Source: Pseudomonas fluorescens (lineage in GTDB: Bacteria; Pseudomonadota; Gammaproteobacteria; Pseudomonadales; Pseudomonadaceae). From it: 64,000 nucleotides of DNA. The stretch lies in the NCBI RefSeq assembly GCF_000802965.1, contig NZ_JSAK01000006.1, positions 97,713-161,712 of the forward strand, given 5' to 3'. Of this stretch, positions 18,260 through 29,318 are shown piece by piece (positions within the stretch are counted from its first letter, which is position 1; each line of letters begins with the position of its first letter). The notes under the pieces are model-generated. The model did no database searches. It was not told where the DNA came from and saw nothing but the letters and a program-made list of their open reading frames with translations. The translations under genes were made by a program, and so were the position numbers.

Positions 18260-20885
18260 TGAGCGCCCTGGCAAGGAACGGTGCCGTCCGGCTCTTCTTG
18301 CTTTTCGCGACTTTCTGCGGCGTCCCTGCAACCACAATCCTGCCGCCCTGATCCCCCGCCCCCGGCCCGATATCGATCACCCAGTCACTCTGCGCCACCA
18401 CGCGCATTTCGTGCTCGACGACGATCACCGTATGCCCCGCCGTCACCAGGTTATTCAACTGTTCTAGTAAACGGTCGACGTCCCGTGGGTGCAATCCCGT
18501 GGTGGGTTCATCGAGCACGTAAAGCGTTGCCCCACGCTGGTTGCGTTGCAGCTCGGTGGCCAGTTTGATCCGCTGGGCCTCACCACCCGACAGCTCCGTC
18601 GCCGGTTGGCCGAGACGCAAGTAACCCAGGCCAATATCGCGCAATACCTCCAGCGAGCGGCGGATCCCCGCTTGCTCGGCAAACACCTCGACCGCTTCGT
18701 CGACGGTCAATTGCAGCACCTGGGCAATGTTGCGGCCCTGCCAGGTGATCGCCAGCGTCTCGGGATTGTAGCGCGCACCATGGCAGGTCGGGCAAGGTGC
18801 ATAGACGCTGGGCATGAACAGCAATTCGACGCTGACAAACCCTTCGCCTTCGCACGTCGGGCAACGCCCCTTGGCAACGTTGAAGGAAAACTGCCCGGCG
18901 TCATAGCCAGCAGCTTGAGCCTCCGGCGTGGCGGCGTAGAGCTTGCGCACGTTGTCGAACAGGCCGGTGTAGGTTGCGAGGTTGGAACGCGGGGTGCGGC
19001 CGATGGGTTTCTGGTCGACCTGCACCAGACGCTTGATCGACGCCAGCCCTGCGGTGACCTGCCCTCCGCTGACTTGCGGGGTGTCGTCTTCAAGGTTCAG
19101 TTCTTCCGGCTCACTGTCGGTCGCGGGACGCCCGAGGTGCGCACCGACCAACTCCAACAACGCCTGACTGACCAGACTCGATTTGCCTGAGCCGGAAACG
19201 CCGGTGACTGAGGTAAAACAGCCCAGTGGAAACTCGGCACTGAGGTTGTTCAGGTTGTTGCGAGTGATGCCTTCCAGACGCAGCCAATCGCTGGCCTGGC
19301 GCGCGGTACGGGGCTGAGTGACGTGTTCAGCGAATAGGTAGGCGCGGGTTTGCGAGTCCTTCACATTGGCCAGACCTGCCGGTGCGCCGCTGTACAGCAC
19401 CCGCCCGCCATGCTCGCCCGCCGCCGGGCCGACGTCGATCAACCAGTCGGCGCGGCGCATGGTTTCCAGATCGTGCTCGACCACGAACAGGGTATTGCCA
19501 GCGGCTTTCAGGCGTTGCAGGGCTTCGAACAGCGCCTCGCCATCCGCCGGATGCAGACCGGCCGAAGGTTCGTCCAGCACGTAGATCACGCCGAACAACT
19601 GCGAGCCCAGTTGCGTCGCCAGGCGCAGGCGCTGCAACTCGCCGGACGATAACGTCGGCGTGCTGCGCTCCAGCGCCAGATAGCCGAGGCCCAAATCAGT
19701 CAGAGTGCTGACCCGCTCCAGCAAGTCCTGGGCGATGCGTTGCGCGGCCAGACGTTTTTCCACCGACAGGTTCGGCGTGTGCCGTACGTCCGGAGCATTG
19801 GCGTGACCGCTGGCGCCGTGGGCCACCCGTTGTTCACGGGCCTGGCGGGTCTGGGTGTGGGTCAACACCTCGCCCGCTTCATCGCCCTCTTCAAGATAAT
19901 GCTGGGCCGCCACCGGCTTCAGCACTTCGGCCACTTGCAGCAGCGGCATCTGCGACAACTCGCCGATGTCATAGCCAGCGAACGTCACCGACAACGCCTC
20001 GCGCTTGAGGCGCTTGCCGTCGCACAACGGGCACGGGCTGCCGAGCATGAATTGCGAGACGCGTTTCTTCATCAGCGCGCTTTGCGAGTGAGTAAAGGTA
20101 TGCAGGATGTAGCGGCGCGCGCCGGTAAAGGTGCCTTGGTAACTCGGTTCCATCTTGCGCTTGAGGGCGACCCGGGTTTCCTCCGGCGTGAGCCCGGCAT
20201 ACACCGGCACTGTCGGGGTTTCTTCGGTGAACAGGATCCAGTCGCGCTGCTTTTTCGGCAGTTTGCGCCAAGGGATGTCGACGTCGATGCCCATGGTCAC
20301 GAGGATGTCGCGCAAGTTCTGCCCCTGCCACGCCAAGGGCCAGGAAGCGACGGCGCGCTGGCGGATCGTCAGGTTGGGGTCCGGCACCATCAACGCTTCG
20401 GTGACTTCATACACCCGGCCCAAGCCGTGGCATTCGGGGCACGCGCCTTGGGGTGTGTTGGGTGAAAAATCCTCGGCGTACAGCATCGGCTGTCCCGGCG
20501 GATAGCTGCCGGCGCGGGAGTACAGCATGCGGATCAGGCTCGACAGCGTAGTCACGCTGCCCACCGAAGAACGCGTGCTCGGCGTGCCCCGCTGTTGCTG
20601 CAAGGCCACTGCTGGCGGCAGGCCTTCGATGGAGTCGACATCCGGCACGCCGACCTGATCGATCAACCGCCGCGCGTACGGCGCCACCGACTCGAAGTAG
20701 CGCCGCTGCGCTTCGGCGTAGAGGGTCGAAAACGCCAGCGACGACTTCCCTGAACCGGACACGCCGGTGAACACCACCAGTGCGTCGCGGGGAATATCGA
20801 CATCGACGTTTTTGAGGTTGTGCTCCCGGGCACCGCGCACCTTGACCATGCCGGAGGTTGGGTTGGGGCTGCGCGTGGAAGTCAT
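18252..20885 (-). CDS. Excinuclease ABC subunit A-like protein, UvrA2 class
   Basis: An 877-aa tandem ABC ATPase, shorter than canonical UvrA (about 940 aa). Both ATPase halves are complete: Walker [10 protein letters not shown] at about residues 41 and 561, signatures LSSGE and LSGGE, Walker [15 protein letters not shown] and [13 protein letters not shown]. Zinc-finger Cys motifs are CPECHGLG (about 149) and CPTCEGEG...CPTCHGARY (about 673-705). The UvrA2 family lacks the UvrB-binding region and has been linked to tolerance of DNA-damaging drugs rather than general repair; the shorter length fits this, but I cannot align it here. The stop codon is the TAG of a REP arm (18252-18254), giving a C-terminal Leu. 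Confidence 0.9.
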   Translation of the reverse strand: MTSTRSPNPTSGMVKVRGAREHNLKNVDVDIPRDALVVFTGVSGSGKSSLAFSTLYAEAQRRYFESVAPYARRLIDQVGVPDVDSIEGLPPAVALQQQRGTPSTRSSVGSVTTLSSLIRMLYSRAGSYPPGQPMLYAEDFSPNTPQGACPECHGLGRVYEVTEALMVPDPNLTIRQRAVASWPLAWQGQNLRDILVTMGIDVDIPWRKLPKKQRDWILFTEETPTVPVYAGLTPEETRVALKRKMEPSYQGTFTGARRYILHTFTHSQSALMKKRVSQFMLGSPCPLCDGKRLKREALSVTFAGYDIGELSQMPLLQVAEVLKPVAAQHYLEEGDEAGEVLTHTQTRQAREQRVAHGASGHANAPDVRHTPNLSVEKRLAAQRIAQDLLERVSTLTDLGLGYLALERSTPTLSSGELQRLRLATQLGSQLFGVIYVLDEPSAGLHPADGEALFEALQRLKAAGNTLFVVEHDLETMRRADWLIDVGPAAGEHGGRVLYSGAPAGLANVKDSQTRAYLFAEHVTQPRTARQASDWLRLEGITRNNLNNLSAEFPLGCFTSVTGVSGSGKSSLVSQALLELVGAHLGRPATDSEPEELNLEDDTPQVSGGQVTAGLASIKRLVQVDQKPIGRTPRSNLATYTGLFDNVRKLYAATPEAQAAGYDAGQFSFNVAKGRCPTCEGEGFVSVELLFMPSVYAPCPTCHGARYNPETLAITWQGRNIAQVLQLTVDEAVEVFAEQAGIRRSLEVLRDIGLGYLRLGQPATELSGGEAQRIKLATELQRNQRGATLYVLDEPTTGLHPRDVDRLLEQLNNLVTAGHTVIVVEHEMRVVAQSDWVIDIGPGAGDQGGRIVVAGTPQKVAKSKKSRTAPFLARALNL

Positions 20886-20922
20886 CAGGTCGCCTTGTTT
20901 AATTTCCTGGAAAACAAATGAC

Positions 20923-21011
20923 TGTAGGAGCTGGCTTGCCAGCGATCGCGTCGGGCCAATTGCTTCTTTATTGACTGCGAAGCCGCCATCGCTGACAAGC
21001 CAGCTCCTACA
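20923..21011. repeat. REP pair, GGAGCTGGCTTGCCAGCGAT family
   Basis: Inverted arms TGTAGGAGCTGGCTTGCCAG and complement around a 30-nt spacer, between uvrA2 and the kinase at 21024. Confidence 0.9.
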
Positions 21012-21023
21012 GGGGAATCGTCT

Positions 21024-23135
21024 TCAGCTGTTGAGGACGGTGCGAATCATCCGGGTCAGCGCGTCGGGGCTGTAGGGTTTGCTCAGCAAGTGGGTATCCG
21101 GGCTGAGTTGATGGTTGCGCGAGATAATGTCACGGGTGTGCCCCGAGGTGAACAGCACCGTCACCGGCGGGTTTTGCACTTTCGCCCACGCCGCGAGGTC
21201 CGTACTCTTGATCAAACCAGGCATGACCACGTCGGTGAAAATCAGGTCCACCGCCACACCTTCCAGCAACATCTGCATCGCGGCGTCGGCATTGGCGGCC
21301 GTCAGCACCTGATAGCCCTCTTCGCGCAACAACTCCACGGTCGAAACGCGCACGGCTTCGTTGTCCTCGACCACCAGAATCTGTTCGTGGCCGCCCCGTT
21401 GCTGCACATCGGGGGCGGTTGTTTCACTGCCCGCCGAGCGCAGGCTGCGCGGGAAATACATCTGCACCCGGGTGCCTTGGTCGACGACGCTGGACATCTC
21501 GATATGCCCGCCGCTCTGTTTGACGAACCCGAACACCATGCTCAAGCCCAGCCCCGTGCCCTGTCCGTCGGGTTTGGTGGTGAAAAACGGTTCAAACGCC
21601 TGCGCGAGCACCAGCGGCGCCATACCGACGCCCGCATCGGCCACCGATACACGCACATAGTCACCAGACGGGATGCCCTTGCCTGCGCAAAACGCGCGAT
21701 CAAGGAAGATGTTCTCGGCGCTGAGGTCGATGGTCCCCTCGCCCTTCATGGCGTCCCGGGCATTGATCGCCAGGTTGAGGATGGCGTTTTCCAGTTGATT
21801 GCGATCAACGAAAACCTGCCAGGGGTCTGCGGGGGCGGCCAAATGGATCTGAATGGTTTCACCCAGCGCACGCTGCAACAGTTCGCCCAGGCCATCGAAA
21901 ATCTGCTGAGGGGTGCAAATCGCCGGGGACAATGGCTGACGCCGGGCAAACGCGAGCAGTTGCGAGGACAGTTTTGCACCGCGCTCGACAGCGGCAATCG
22001 ATGCTGCGACCCGGCGCTGGACGTTGGCGTTGTTCGGCTCATGGCGAGCCAGCAAGTGCAGGTTGCCGGCGATCACTTGCAGCAGGTTGTTGAAGTCGTG
22101 GGCCACGCCGCCGGTGAGGCCGCCAATGGCTTCGAGTTTCTGCGATTGCCGTAGTTGCTCCTCCGCCGTCAGCCGCGCTTCGACTTCGTCGGCGACCCGC
22201 TGCTCCAGGTTGCGGGTGAACCGGAGCAAGGATTCTTCGGCGATCTTGCGTTCATGGATGTCGATCAACACCCCGGGGAAACGAAACGGCTCACCCTGTT
22301 CATTGAACTCGCAGCAACCGCTGGCCAGTACCCACAGGTAAGTGCCATCGGGGCGCAGAACCCGATATTCGGCGTTAAAGGGTTCGCCGTTTTCCACTGA
22401 TTGCTGGACTTGTTCCTGCACCCAACTGAAGTCGTCGGTGTGAATACGCGCTTCAGCAATGTCCTGCGGCAGGTTGTCCAGTGGCACGTCAGCGGGATAA
22501 GAAAAGGTCCGGGCGAAACGCTCATCGCCGCTCAGCACATTGCCTTTGACGTCCCAGACGAACGAACCGAGCAAGGCCCCGGCATTCAGTGCCAGGCGAA
22601 CCCGTTCGTTGTCGGCGCGATAGGCGTTTTCGGCAGCCTGGCGCAAGCGTTCGGAAATCACGAACTCCGTGGTTTCGACCACCATCGCCATGACTCCGGC
22701 CGGGCATCCGTCATCATTGGCCACCGGGCTGTAATAAAGGTCCAGCCAGACGTCTTCGGGAATCCCGTTGCGTAGCAACACCAATTCCTTGTTGCGGTAG
22801 GACAAGGTGCCGCCGGCCAGGCAAGTGTCGACCACATGCCGATTGAACTCGGCGACTTCCGGCCAGCCCAGTTCTACCGGCGAGCCCAACAGATAAGGAT
22901 GCCGCCCGCCGGCAAATTCCGAATAGGCATCGTTGTAGATCATGTACCCGGCGCGGCCCCAGAGCATCACCATCGGCAGTGGTGAAGCGAGCATCAACTG
23001 CACCGTACTGCTCAGGCTTCTCGACCACATATCGAGAGCCCCCAACTCGGTGCGACTCCAGTCGAACGCACGAATACGCTCGGCCATTTCGCCGCTCCAG
23101 CCGGCACATCCGTGGCTATCGTCAAGAAACTGCAT
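21024..23135 (-). CDS. PAS-containing hybrid histidine kinase/response regulator
   Basis: A 703-aa cytosolic protein: N-terminal PAS/GAF-like region (about 1-160), PAS_3 domain (about 185-300, [17 protein letters not shown]), coiled coil, HisKA ([16 protein letters not shown]), HATPase_c ([29 protein letters not shown]) and a C-terminal REC domain (about 580-703, [12 protein letters not shown]). Its kinase core is of the same HDFNN type as the hybrid kinase at 15974, suggesting paralogy. No cognate regulator is adjacent. The N-terminal motif [18 protein letters not shown] is common in Pseudomonas bacteriophytochrome-like and PAS kinases. The signal is unknown. Confidence 0.9.
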   Translation of the reverse strand: MQFLDDSHGCAGWSGEMAERIRAFDWSRTELGALDMWSRSLSSTVQLMLASPLPMVMLWGRAGYMIYNDAYSEFAGGRHPYLLGSPVELGWPEVAEFNRHVVDTCLAGGTLSYRNKELVLLRNGIPEDVWLDLYYSPVANDDGCPAGVMAMVVETTEFVISERLRQAAENAYRADNERVRLALNAGALLGSFVWDVKGNVLSGDERFARTFSYPADVPLDNLPQDIAEARIHTDDFSWVQEQVQQSVENGEPFNAEYRVLRPDGTYLWVLASGCCEFNEQGEPFRFPGVLIDIHERKIAEESLLRFTRNLEQRVADEVEARLTAEEQLRQSQKLEAIGGLTGGVAHDFNNLLQVIAGNLHLLARHEPNNANVQRRVAASIAAVERGAKLSSQLLAFARRQPLSPAICTPQQIFDGLGELLQRALGETIQIHLAAPADPWQVFVDRNQLENAILNLAINARDAMKGEGTIDLSAENIFLDRAFCAGKGIPSGDYVRVSVADAGVGMAPLVLAQAFEPFFTTKPDGQGTGLGLSMVFGFVKQSGGHIEMSSVVDQGTRVQMYFPRSLRSAGSETTAPDVQQRGGHEQILVVEDNEAVRVSTVELLREEGYQVLTAANADAAMQMLLEGVAVDLIFTDVVMPGLIKSTDLAAWAKVQNPPVTVLFTSGHTRDIISRNHQLSPDTHLLSKPYSPDALTRMIRTVLNS

Positions 23136-23437
23136 CGGTTGGCTCTGTCCCGGTCATCCACACCCGTTTGTTTCGAGCATCGTGGGTGCCATTGGTTTCA
23201 TAGAGGTATAGCTGAAGCGAAGAAATAAATGTCCCCGTAGGAGCTGCCGCAGGCTGCGATCTTTTGATCTTAAAAAATCAAAGTCAAAAGATCGCAGCCT
23301 GCGGCAGCTCCTACAGGGCTTGCGTGGGTCAGCGGAAATCCCGGCTGCGCACGTAATGACGCCATCGCTGGCAAGCCAGCTCCTACAGAAGTACGGAGAA
23401 TGGTTTGGCTTTGTCCCCCAATAAACAGATTTACGGG
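23136..23437. other. 302-base intergenic region with REPs and a dnaE2 3'-end duplicate
   Basis: It contains a TGCCGCAGG-type REP pair (23234-23317), a single GCTGGCAAGCCAGC REP arm (23360-23388) and a second copy of the last codons of dnaE2 (23326-23353). No gene is seen. Confidence 0.8.
23234..23388. repeat. REP pair plus single REP arm
   Basis: The pair CCGTAGGAGCTGCCGCAGGC and complement spans 23234-23317. A single arm of the GGCAAGCCAGCTCCTACAG family lies at 23360-23388. Confidence 0.88.
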
Positions 23438-23462
23438 TCAGCGGAAATCCCGGCTGCGCACG
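23326..23462. repeat. 28-bp direct repeat duplicating the dnaE2 3' end
   Basis: The sequence beginning GGGTCAGCGGAAATCCCGGC is identical at 23326-23353 and 23435-23462. The right copy is the genuine dnaE2 terminus (codons SRDFR and stop); the left copy is outside the gene. A single REP arm lies between them. Confidence 0.92.
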
Positions 23463-26400
23463 CTGATGCCGTCCAGCAGTGGGCTCAGGTCGCTCAGGCG
23501 TCCGGCGATCAGGTGTCGCACTTCGCCCTCCTTCTCCCAGCGCCCATCGACCTTGAGCAACTGCGACCCCACCAGCACCTGGCGCTGGCGCTCGGCCAGG
23601 TCGCGCCAGACCACCACGTTGACGTTGCCGAACTCGTCTTCCAAGGTAACGAAGGTCACGCCGCTGGCGGTGCTTGGCCGTTGTCGGCCGGTCACCAGCC
23701 CGGCGACGCTGACCGGGCGCCCATGTTCCACTTCCAGCAACTCCTTCGAACTGCGGCAGCGCCGGGCTTTCAACTCAGCGCGCAACAGGGCCAGCGGATG
23801 CGGCCCGAGGGTGGTGCCGAGGCTGTTGTAATCGGCCAACAAATCCTCGCCGACCGTGGGTTTGGGCAGCGCCACCGCCCCCTCCTCCTGACTGGGCAAG
23901 CCGGCAAACAGCCCAAGCTGTTTCTGCACCCCCGCCACTTCCCAACGCGCCCGATGGCGATCACCGGCCAGCCCGCGCAATGCACCGGCATCGGCCAGTT
24001 GTTCCTGGGCGCGGGCATCGAGTCGCGCCCGTTCGCCAAGGTCGGCGATGTCGGCAAACGCACCTCTCTCCCGTGCCGCCTCGATGCGCCGGGCATCGTC
24101 CTCGCGAAAGCCCTTGATCATCCGCATGCCCATGCGAATCGCCGGTTGCGCGCCGGCAATCGGTTCGAGACTGCAATCCCAATCGCTGGCCCGCACGTCC
24201 ACCGGGCGAATTTGCAAATGGTGACGGCGGGCGTCCTGCAGGATCTGGTCCGGGCTGTAGAAACCCATCGGCCAACTGTTGATCAGGGCACAGGCGAAGG
24301 CCGCCGGTTCGTGGCATTTCAACCAGCAACTGGCGTAGGTCAGCAAGGCAAAACTGGCGGCGTGGGACTCGGGGAAACCATAACTGCCGAAGCCTTTGAT
24401 CTGCTCGAAGATCTGCGCGGCGAAGTCAGCGGTGTAGCCTTTTTTCTTCATCCCGGCAGCCAGGCGATCCCTGTGCGGCTCCAGTCCGCCATGGCGTTTC
24501 CACGCCGCCATGGAACGGCGCAACTGATCGGCCTCGCCGGGGCTGTAGTCGGCGGCGACGATAGCGATCTGCATCACTTGTTCCTGGAACAGCGGAACGC
24601 CGAGGGTGCGTTTCAACACTTCCCGCAACTCTTCGGAGGGATAGCTTTCGAGTTCTTCCTTGTTTCGCCGGCGCAGGTACGGGTGCACCATGCCGCCCTG
24701 AATCGGCCCGGGGCGAACGATGGCTACCTCGATCACCAGGTCATAGAACTTGCGCGGCTTGAGCCTGGGCAGCATCGACATCTGTGCCCGTGATTCGATC
24801 TGGAACACCCCGACGGTGTCGGCGCGGCCAATCATGTCGTAGGTCAACGAGTCTTCGGAGGGGATCGACGCCAGGCTCAAGTCCAGGTTGCGATGACGAC
24901 GCAGCAAATCAAGGCAACGACGAATCGCGCTGAGCATGCCCAACGCGAGGATATCCACCTTGAGCAGGCCGACCGCATCGAGATCGTCCTTGTCCCACTG
25001 GATGATGGTGCGCTCGGCCATGGCAGCGTTTTCCACCGGCACGAGGTGATCCAGCGGCTGCTCGGAAATCACGAAGCCACCGGGATGCTGGGACAGGTGC
25101 CGGGGGAAACCGATCAGTTGTTGGGTCAAACTCAACACCCGGCGCAGCACCGGGCTCTCGGGATCGAAACCGCCTTCACGCAGGCGCTCCACGGGTGGTG
25201 TTTCATCACTCCAGTGACCGCAGCAATCGGCCAGGGCGTTGATCTGATCCGGCGGCAAACCCAACGCCTTGGCCACATCACGCACGGCTCCGGCCGCATG
25301 GTAAGTGCTGACCACAGCAGTCAATGCCGCTCGAGTCCGGCCATAACGCTGGAACACGTACTGCAAGACTTCTTCGCGGCGTTCGTGCTCGAAGTCCACA
25401 TCGATATCCGGCGGTTCGTCGCGCTCCTTGGAGAGAAAACGCTCGAACAGCATGTTCATCCGGTCGGGGTCGATCTCGGTGATGCCCAAGGCGAAACACA
25501 CCGCCGAGTTGGCCGCCGAACCCCGGCCCTGACAGAGGATTCTTTCGCGCCGGGCGAAGGCGACGATGTCCTGAACGGTGAGGAAATAACTCTCATAGCC
25601 CAACTCGGCGATCAGCCCCAGTTCCTTGTCGATCAACCCGCGCACTTTCTCGCTGGCCCCCTGAGGCCATCGATCGCGAATGCCGCGCTCGGTCAATTCC
25701 CTCAGCCACGACGCGGCGCTGTGTCCCTCCGGCACCAGCTCCCGCGGATACTGATAACGCAACTGGCCAAGATCAAAGGTGCAGCGCCGGGCAATGTTCA
25801 ACGTTTCGTCGAGCAAGGCCGGCGGATAGAGCTCGCGCAGCACATCAAGGCTGCGCAAATGCCGTTCACCGTTGGGGTGCAGGCGCAACCCGGCATCGGC
25901 CACCGGCAAGTGATGGCGGATCGCGGTCATGGTGTCCTGCAGGGCACGCCGTCCGCGCGCGTGCATGTGCACATCACCGCTGGCCACCGCAGGAATCCGC
26001 AGCTCCCTGGACAGCGTCAGCAAATCGTTGAGGCGCCGGGTATCGTCCTGACAACGATGCAACTGCACCGCCAGCCACAGGCGTTCATCGAAGACCTGCT
26101 TGAGCCAATGACCTTGAGCAAAATCATCGACGGCGTCCGGCACCCAGAGCGCCAACAGTCCCGGCAACGGTTCGCTGAAGTCTTCCCGCAGCACTTGATA
26201 CTGGCCTTTCTGCGTACGGCGCCGGGCGCGGGTGATCAGTCGGCACAGGGTCTGGTAACCCACGAGATTTTCCACCAGCAGCACCAGTTTCGGGCCGTTT
26301 TCGATGCGCACTTCACTGCCGATGATCAGCGGCAGCTCCACGGATTTCGCCGCTTGCCAGGCGCGGACGATGCCGGCCAGGGTGCATTCGTCAGTGATCG

Positions 26401-26515
26401 CCAGGGCTTGATAGCCCTGCTTTTTCGCCCGCTGAAACAGCTCAAGGGCGCTGGAGGCTCCGCGCTGGAAACTGAAATTCGACAGGCAGTGCAGTTCGGC
26501 ATAACCGGCGTTCAT
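23438..26515 (-). CDS. dnaE2: Error-prone DNA polymerase DnaE2 (ImuC)
   Basis: A 1025-aa C-family polymerase. It has an N-terminal PHP domain ([28 protein letters not shown]), the polymerase core with the catalytic acid motif [17 protein letters not shown], finger and thumb motifs ([26 protein letters not shown]), a helix-hairpin region and a C-terminal OB fold ([13 protein letters not shown]...). It is shorter than replicative DnaE (about 1160 aa), as expected for DnaE2. Known role: SOS-induced translesion synthesis with ImuA and ImuB. The start is taken at 26515, overlapping the imuB stop by 4 nt (ATGA); an upstream in-frame ATG at 26536 lies inside imuB. Confidence 0.95.
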   Translation of the reverse strand: MNAGYAELHCLSNFSFQRGASSALELFQRAKKQGYQALAITDECTLAGIVRAWQAAKSVELPLIIGSEVRIENGPKLVLLVENLVGYQTLCRLITRARRRTQKGQYQVLREDFSEPLPGLLALWVPDAVDDFAQGHWLKQVFDERLWLAVQLHRCQDDTRRLNDLLTLSRELRIPAVASGDVHMHARGRRALQDTMTAIRHHLPVADAGLRLHPNGERHLRSLDVLRELYPPALLDETLNIARRCTFDLGQLRYQYPRELVPEGHSAASWLRELTERGIRDRWPQGASEKVRGLIDKELGLIAELGYESYFLTVQDIVAFARRERILCQGRGSAANSAVCFALGITEIDPDRMNMLFERFLSKERDEPPDIDVDFEHERREEVLQYVFQRYGRTRAALTAVVSTYHAAGAVRDVAKALGLPPDQINALADCCGHWSDETPPVERLREGGFDPESPVLRRVLSLTQQLIGFPRHLSQHPGGFVISEQPLDHLVPVENAAMAERTIIQWDKDDLDAVGLLKVDILALGMLSAIRRCLDLLRRHRNLDLSLASIPSEDSLTYDMIGRADTVGVFQIESRAQMSMLPRLKPRKFYDLVIEVAIVRPGPIQGGMVHPYLRRRNKEELESYPSEELREVLKRTLGVPLFQEQVMQIAIVAADYSPGEADQLRRSMAAWKRHGGLEPHRDRLAAGMKKKGYTADFAAQIFEQIKGFGSYGFPESHAASFALLTYASCWLKCHEPAAFACALINSWPMGFYSPDQILQDARRHHLQIRPVDVRASDWDCSLEPIAGAQPAIRMGMRMIKGFREDDARRIEAARERGAFADIADLGERARLDARAQEQLADAGALRGLAGDRHRARWEVAGVQKQLGLFAGLPSQEEGAVALPKPTVGEDLLADYNSLGTTLGPHPLALLRAELKARRCRSSKELLEVEHGRPVSVAGLVTGRQRPSTASGVTFVTLEDEFGNVNVVVWRDLAERQRQVLVGSQLLKVDGRWEKEGEVRHLIAGRLSDLSPLLDGISVRSRDFR

Positions 26516-27927
26516 GCGAACCAGCCTTGCAGCCACAACGGCCCATCCTCGCCCACCGCGCGATAGGCCCAGCCCTGCTGGCCGGTACGGGTTTCGATCA
26601 GGTAGTAATCGCGGCGCACGTCAGCGCCGTCCCACCAACCGGACTCGATGCGCTCCGGCCCCATGAGAATGCGCGTCGAGCCTTCGTGCACCGCCATCGG
26701 CTCGCTCAGCAGCCAACCCGGTCGTTGCACGGTCGCAAATCCGGCGCAAGGCTGGCTGTCGGCACTGGCCTGCCACGCGCACTCGGGTCGGTGATCGGCC
26801 TGAAAGCGCAAGCCGTGCACCGCCTCATCCCCCAACCGTGCGCGCAGGCGTTCGCGCAGTTGCTCCCAAGGCAAGGTCTGCTGCGGACGGTCGTCGAACA
26901 GTTCCTGGAACTGGGGAACGAAGGTCGGCAAGTCTTCGGCGCGCAAGCGGAAACCGCGCACAGGGGCTTCGACCTGGACCTGCTCCAGACGCCCACGCGC
27001 CAGTTCGAAGAGCATCGCCGGATCGCGCTCGGCGCTGAGCAGGCCAACCTTGATGACGGTATCCGGCAATCCGGCGTGTTCCAGGTGCAGGTCGAAACGC
27101 TGTACGCCGCTGTCCCGACCGCAGAGGAACGCCGACAAGTCGCCGGTCAATCGACGCAGTGGAAACAGCAAGGCCTGATGGGATTGCACATCGAAATTGA
27201 GCTCGATGCGCACGTCGAAGCGGTCCGGCGGCAGGTAGAACGCCAGCGCCAGCCGCCGCGTACCCTGCAACGCATCCAGGTGTTTGAGCACCTGGGCCTC
27301 GAAACGTCGAGCCAGGCTGTGCCGGGGCAACGCCTGCACCTGGCTCAAAGTGCGCAGCCCCATGCGCGACAACGCTGTGGCGACGCTGGCCTCCAGCCCG
27401 ATGCGGTCGACGGGCAATTGCCCGAGGTAATGCTGCAAGGCTTGCTCGTCGGGCACCACCAGACCGTCATAAGCGTTGGCCAGCACCCGCGCCGCCACCG
27501 GGTTGGGGGCGGCGACAATGCGGTGACGAAACCCCAGTTCGCCAAGCTCAGTGCGCAAACGCGCCTCGAATTGCGGCCAGGCGCCGAACAGCCCAAGGCT
27601 GGACTCGATTTCAAACACCAGCGCCCGCGGGTAATGCACGCTGACCTGCGAGCTGAAGCGATAGGCCCAAGCGGCGAGAAATTGCTGCCAGTGCTCGATA
27701 TCAGCGCCGTCGTACTCGGCCGTGGCAAAGCCCTTGCTCAAGGCTTGCGCGGCGCTCATCGACTGACCGGGGCGCAAGCCCAGTGCCCGCGCCGCGCCGT
27801 TGACTGCCTGCAACACCCGACGCTGGGCCGGGCCGGTCAGCAGCGCCAGCGGCTCTTCGGGGTCGGCGCGCTGACGCAGTACCGCGTCCAGCGCCAATTG
27901 CGGGAAAAGAATGCAAACCCAGCGCAT
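26512..27927 (-). CDS. imuB: ImuB, Y-family polymerase-like mutagenesis protein
   Basis: A 471-aa protein starting [20 protein letters not shown]. It is related to Y-family polymerases, but the usual N-terminal catalytic Asp motif is replaced by hydrophobic residues (ILFPQLALD), matching the known catalytic inactivity of ImuB. The little-finger region and a C-terminal extension follow; a clamp-binding motif may be QTLPWEQL near residue 350. ImuB bridges DnaE2, the beta clamp and ImuA. The GAGG RBS and ATG at 27927 lie 7 nt after the imuA stop; the gene overlaps dnaE2 by 4 nt. Confidence 0.93.
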   Translation of the reverse strand: MRWVCILFPQLALDAVLRQRADPEEPLALLTGPAQRRVLQAVNGAARALGLRPGQSMSAAQALSKGFATAEYDGADIEHWQQFLAAWAYRFSSQVSVHYPRALVFEIESSLGLFGAWPQFEARLRTELGELGFRHRIVAAPNPVAARVLANAYDGLVVPDEQALQHYLGQLPVDRIGLEASVATALSRMGLRTLSQVQALPRHSLARRFEAQVLKHLDALQGTRRLALAFYLPPDRFDVRIELNFDVQSHQALLFPLRRLTGDLSAFLCGRDSGVQRFDLHLEHAGLPDTVIKVGLLSAERDPAMLFELARGRLEQVQVEAPVRGFRLRAEDLPTFVPQFQELFDDRPQQTLPWEQLRERLRARLGDEAVHGLRFQADHRPECAWQASADSQPCAGFATVQRPGWLLSEPMAVHEGSTRILMGPERIESGWWDGADVRRDYYLIETRTGQQGWAYRAVGEDGPLWLQGWFA

Positions 27928-27934
27928 GGCAACC

Positions 27935-28552
27935 TCAATGCCCCACGGCAAAGGCAATCGGCGCCGAACGGGCCAACCCGCCCCGGCACTTGAGCACCCG
28001 CAATTGCGCAGGTTTGGCATCGATGGCGATGCGCAGGGCCGCCGGTGACGGGTTGATCGCTTCACTGAGCGAGCGATAGGCAAACGCCAGGGTCGAGCCG
28101 GTTTCCGCCGCCACCTGCAAGCGCCGTAGCGCCCGGTCATCAGCCTTGTGCGGCCAGCACAGCACCGCGCCGCAACTGCCTGAACGCAGGCATTGTTCCG
28201 CCGCCCACAACGCATCGCGCTCGCTGGCCTGGATGATCGACAACTGACGCAGATCGACTCCGGCGCTCTGCCAGGCCTGGGGGTACGGCACATACGGCGG
28301 CGCCACCAAGACGATGCGTTCGCCCGCCGCCGACAGTCGCGCCAGTGCTGGCCACACCAATTGCAACTCGCCGACGCCCTGCCCGGCCAGGAGGATTTCG
28401 CTCAGGGCCGCTTCCGGCCAGCCGCCCGTGGGCAGCGCCGCATCCAGCGCGGCATGCCCGGTCGGTTGCGGGCTGGCGGCCGGCGGCGCAGGCCGGCCCT
28501 TCAAGACCTGGCCGCCATTGAACAGCGTATCCAGCGCAACGACGGCACCCAT
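27935..28552 (-). CDS. imuA: ImuA, RecA/SulA-like mutagenesis accessory protein
   Basis: A 205-aa protein with a RecA-like fold: ALDAALPTGGWPEAALSEIL at the position of the RecA N-terminal core, then IVLVAPPYVPYPQAWQSAG and GSCGAVLCWPHKAD strands. The Walker A motif is degenerate. In Pseudomonas this gene is often annotated as SulA-like, but position between lexA2 and imuB identifies it as ImuA. The start overlaps the lexA2 stop by 1 nt (TGATG), so it is translationally coupled. Confidence 0.92.
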   Translation of the reverse strand: MGAVVALDTLFNGGQVLKGRPAPPAASPQPTGHAALDAALPTGGWPEAALSEILLAGQGVGELQLVWPALARLSAAGERIVLVAPPYVPYPQAWQSAGVDLRQLSIIQASERDALWAAEQCLRSGSCGAVLCWPHKADDRALRRLQVAAETGSTLAFAYRSLSEAINPSPAALRIAIDAKPAQLRVLKCRGGLARSAPIAFAVGH

Positions 28553-29169
28553 CAGCCTTGCCTCACCAGACCGCAGAACACGCCTTCGATGGCCAGATCG
28601 CGGTCACCTTCGACGATGATCGGCTGATAGGCCGGGTTGCGCGGCAACAGGCGCACCGTGTCGCCGACCCGTTCGAAGCGTTTGATGGTGACCTCGCCGT
28701 CGAGGCGCGCCACGACAATCTGGCCGTTGACGGCTTCAGGACTGCGATGCACGCCCACCAGATCGCCATCGAGAATGCCGTCCTCGATCATCGAGTCGCC
28801 GCGCACCCGCAGCATGTAGTCCGGCACCCGGGAGAAGATCGACGGATCAAGCAGCAATCGGCTATGGATTTCGGCATCGGCGCCAATCGGCGCACCGGCC
28901 GCCACCCGGCCGAGTACCGGGATGTCCAGCAGCTCGGGGCGCGGTGGTTGCCCGAGCAGGCGAATGCCCCGGGCCTGATGCGGGTTGACCTCGATAAAAC
29001 CGGCTTCGGTCAGCGCCAGCACATGTTTGCGCGCCACGCTGCGGGAGGCAAAACCGAACGCCTCGCTGATTTCAGCGAGGCTCGGGGACTGACCGTGTTC
29101 GGCGATGCGTTCGCGGATGAAGGTCAGGATGGCGGTACGGCGGGGAGTGAGAGTCGTCATGGAGTACAT
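28552..29169 (-). CDS. lexA2: LexA2 repressor
   Basis: A 205-aa LexA with an N-terminal winged HTH (LAEISEAFGFASRSVARKHV) and an S24 autoprotease domain. Cleavage site Ala91-Gly92 (VAAGAPIG), nucleophile Ser126 (RGDSMIEDGI) and Lys163 (VTIKRF) are spaced exactly as in E. coli LexA (84/119/156, offset 7). It heads the lexA2-imuA-imuB-dnaE2 cassette, a known second SOS regulon of pseudomonads. ATG 29169 has GGAAAGAG at good spacing; ATG 29160 (MTTLTPRR) is the alternative. The start lies within its own operator, implying tight autorepression. Confidence 0.95.
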   Translation of the reverse strand: MYSMTTLTPRRTAILTFIRERIAEHGQSPSLAEISEAFGFASRSVARKHVLALTEAGFIEVNPHQARGIRLLGQPPRPELLDIPVLGRVAAGAPIGADAEIHSRLLLDPSIFSRVPDYMLRVRGDSMIEDGILDGDLVGVHRSPEAVNGQIVVARLDGEVTIKRFERVGDTVRLLPRNPAYQPIIVEGDRDLAIEGVFCGLVRQG

Positions 29170-29175
29170 TTGTAC
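29164..29175 (-). promoter_or_regulatory. LexA2 operator GTAC-N4-GTAC
   Basis: GTACAAATGTAC on the minus strand matches the GTAC-N4-GTAC-type box described for Pseudomonas LexA2. It overlaps the RBS/start zone of lexA2. Confidence 0.88.
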
Positions 29176-29217
29176 TCTTTCCGGATTTTTCTGGCAAGCA
29201 CCTGTGGTCGGAGCGGT

Positions 29218-29318
29218 GTAGGAGCTGACGAGTGAAACGAGGCTGCGATCTTTTGATGTTGTTTTTAAAGAGCAGGATCAAAGGATCGCAGCCTCGTTGC
29301 ACGAGACAGCTCCTACAG
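29218..29318. repeat. REP pair, GGAGCTGACGAGTGAAACGAGG family
   Basis: Inverted arms around GATCTTTTGAT...; the right arm overlaps the 3' end of the LysR gene and provides its stop codon. The second arm has diverged (CGTTGCACGAGACAGC). Confidence 0.88.

Noticed and set aside
17918..18260. Search for sigma-B, RsbV or RsbW next to the stressosome genes
   Set aside because: None found between 12.1 and 21 kb; the output appears to be two-component.
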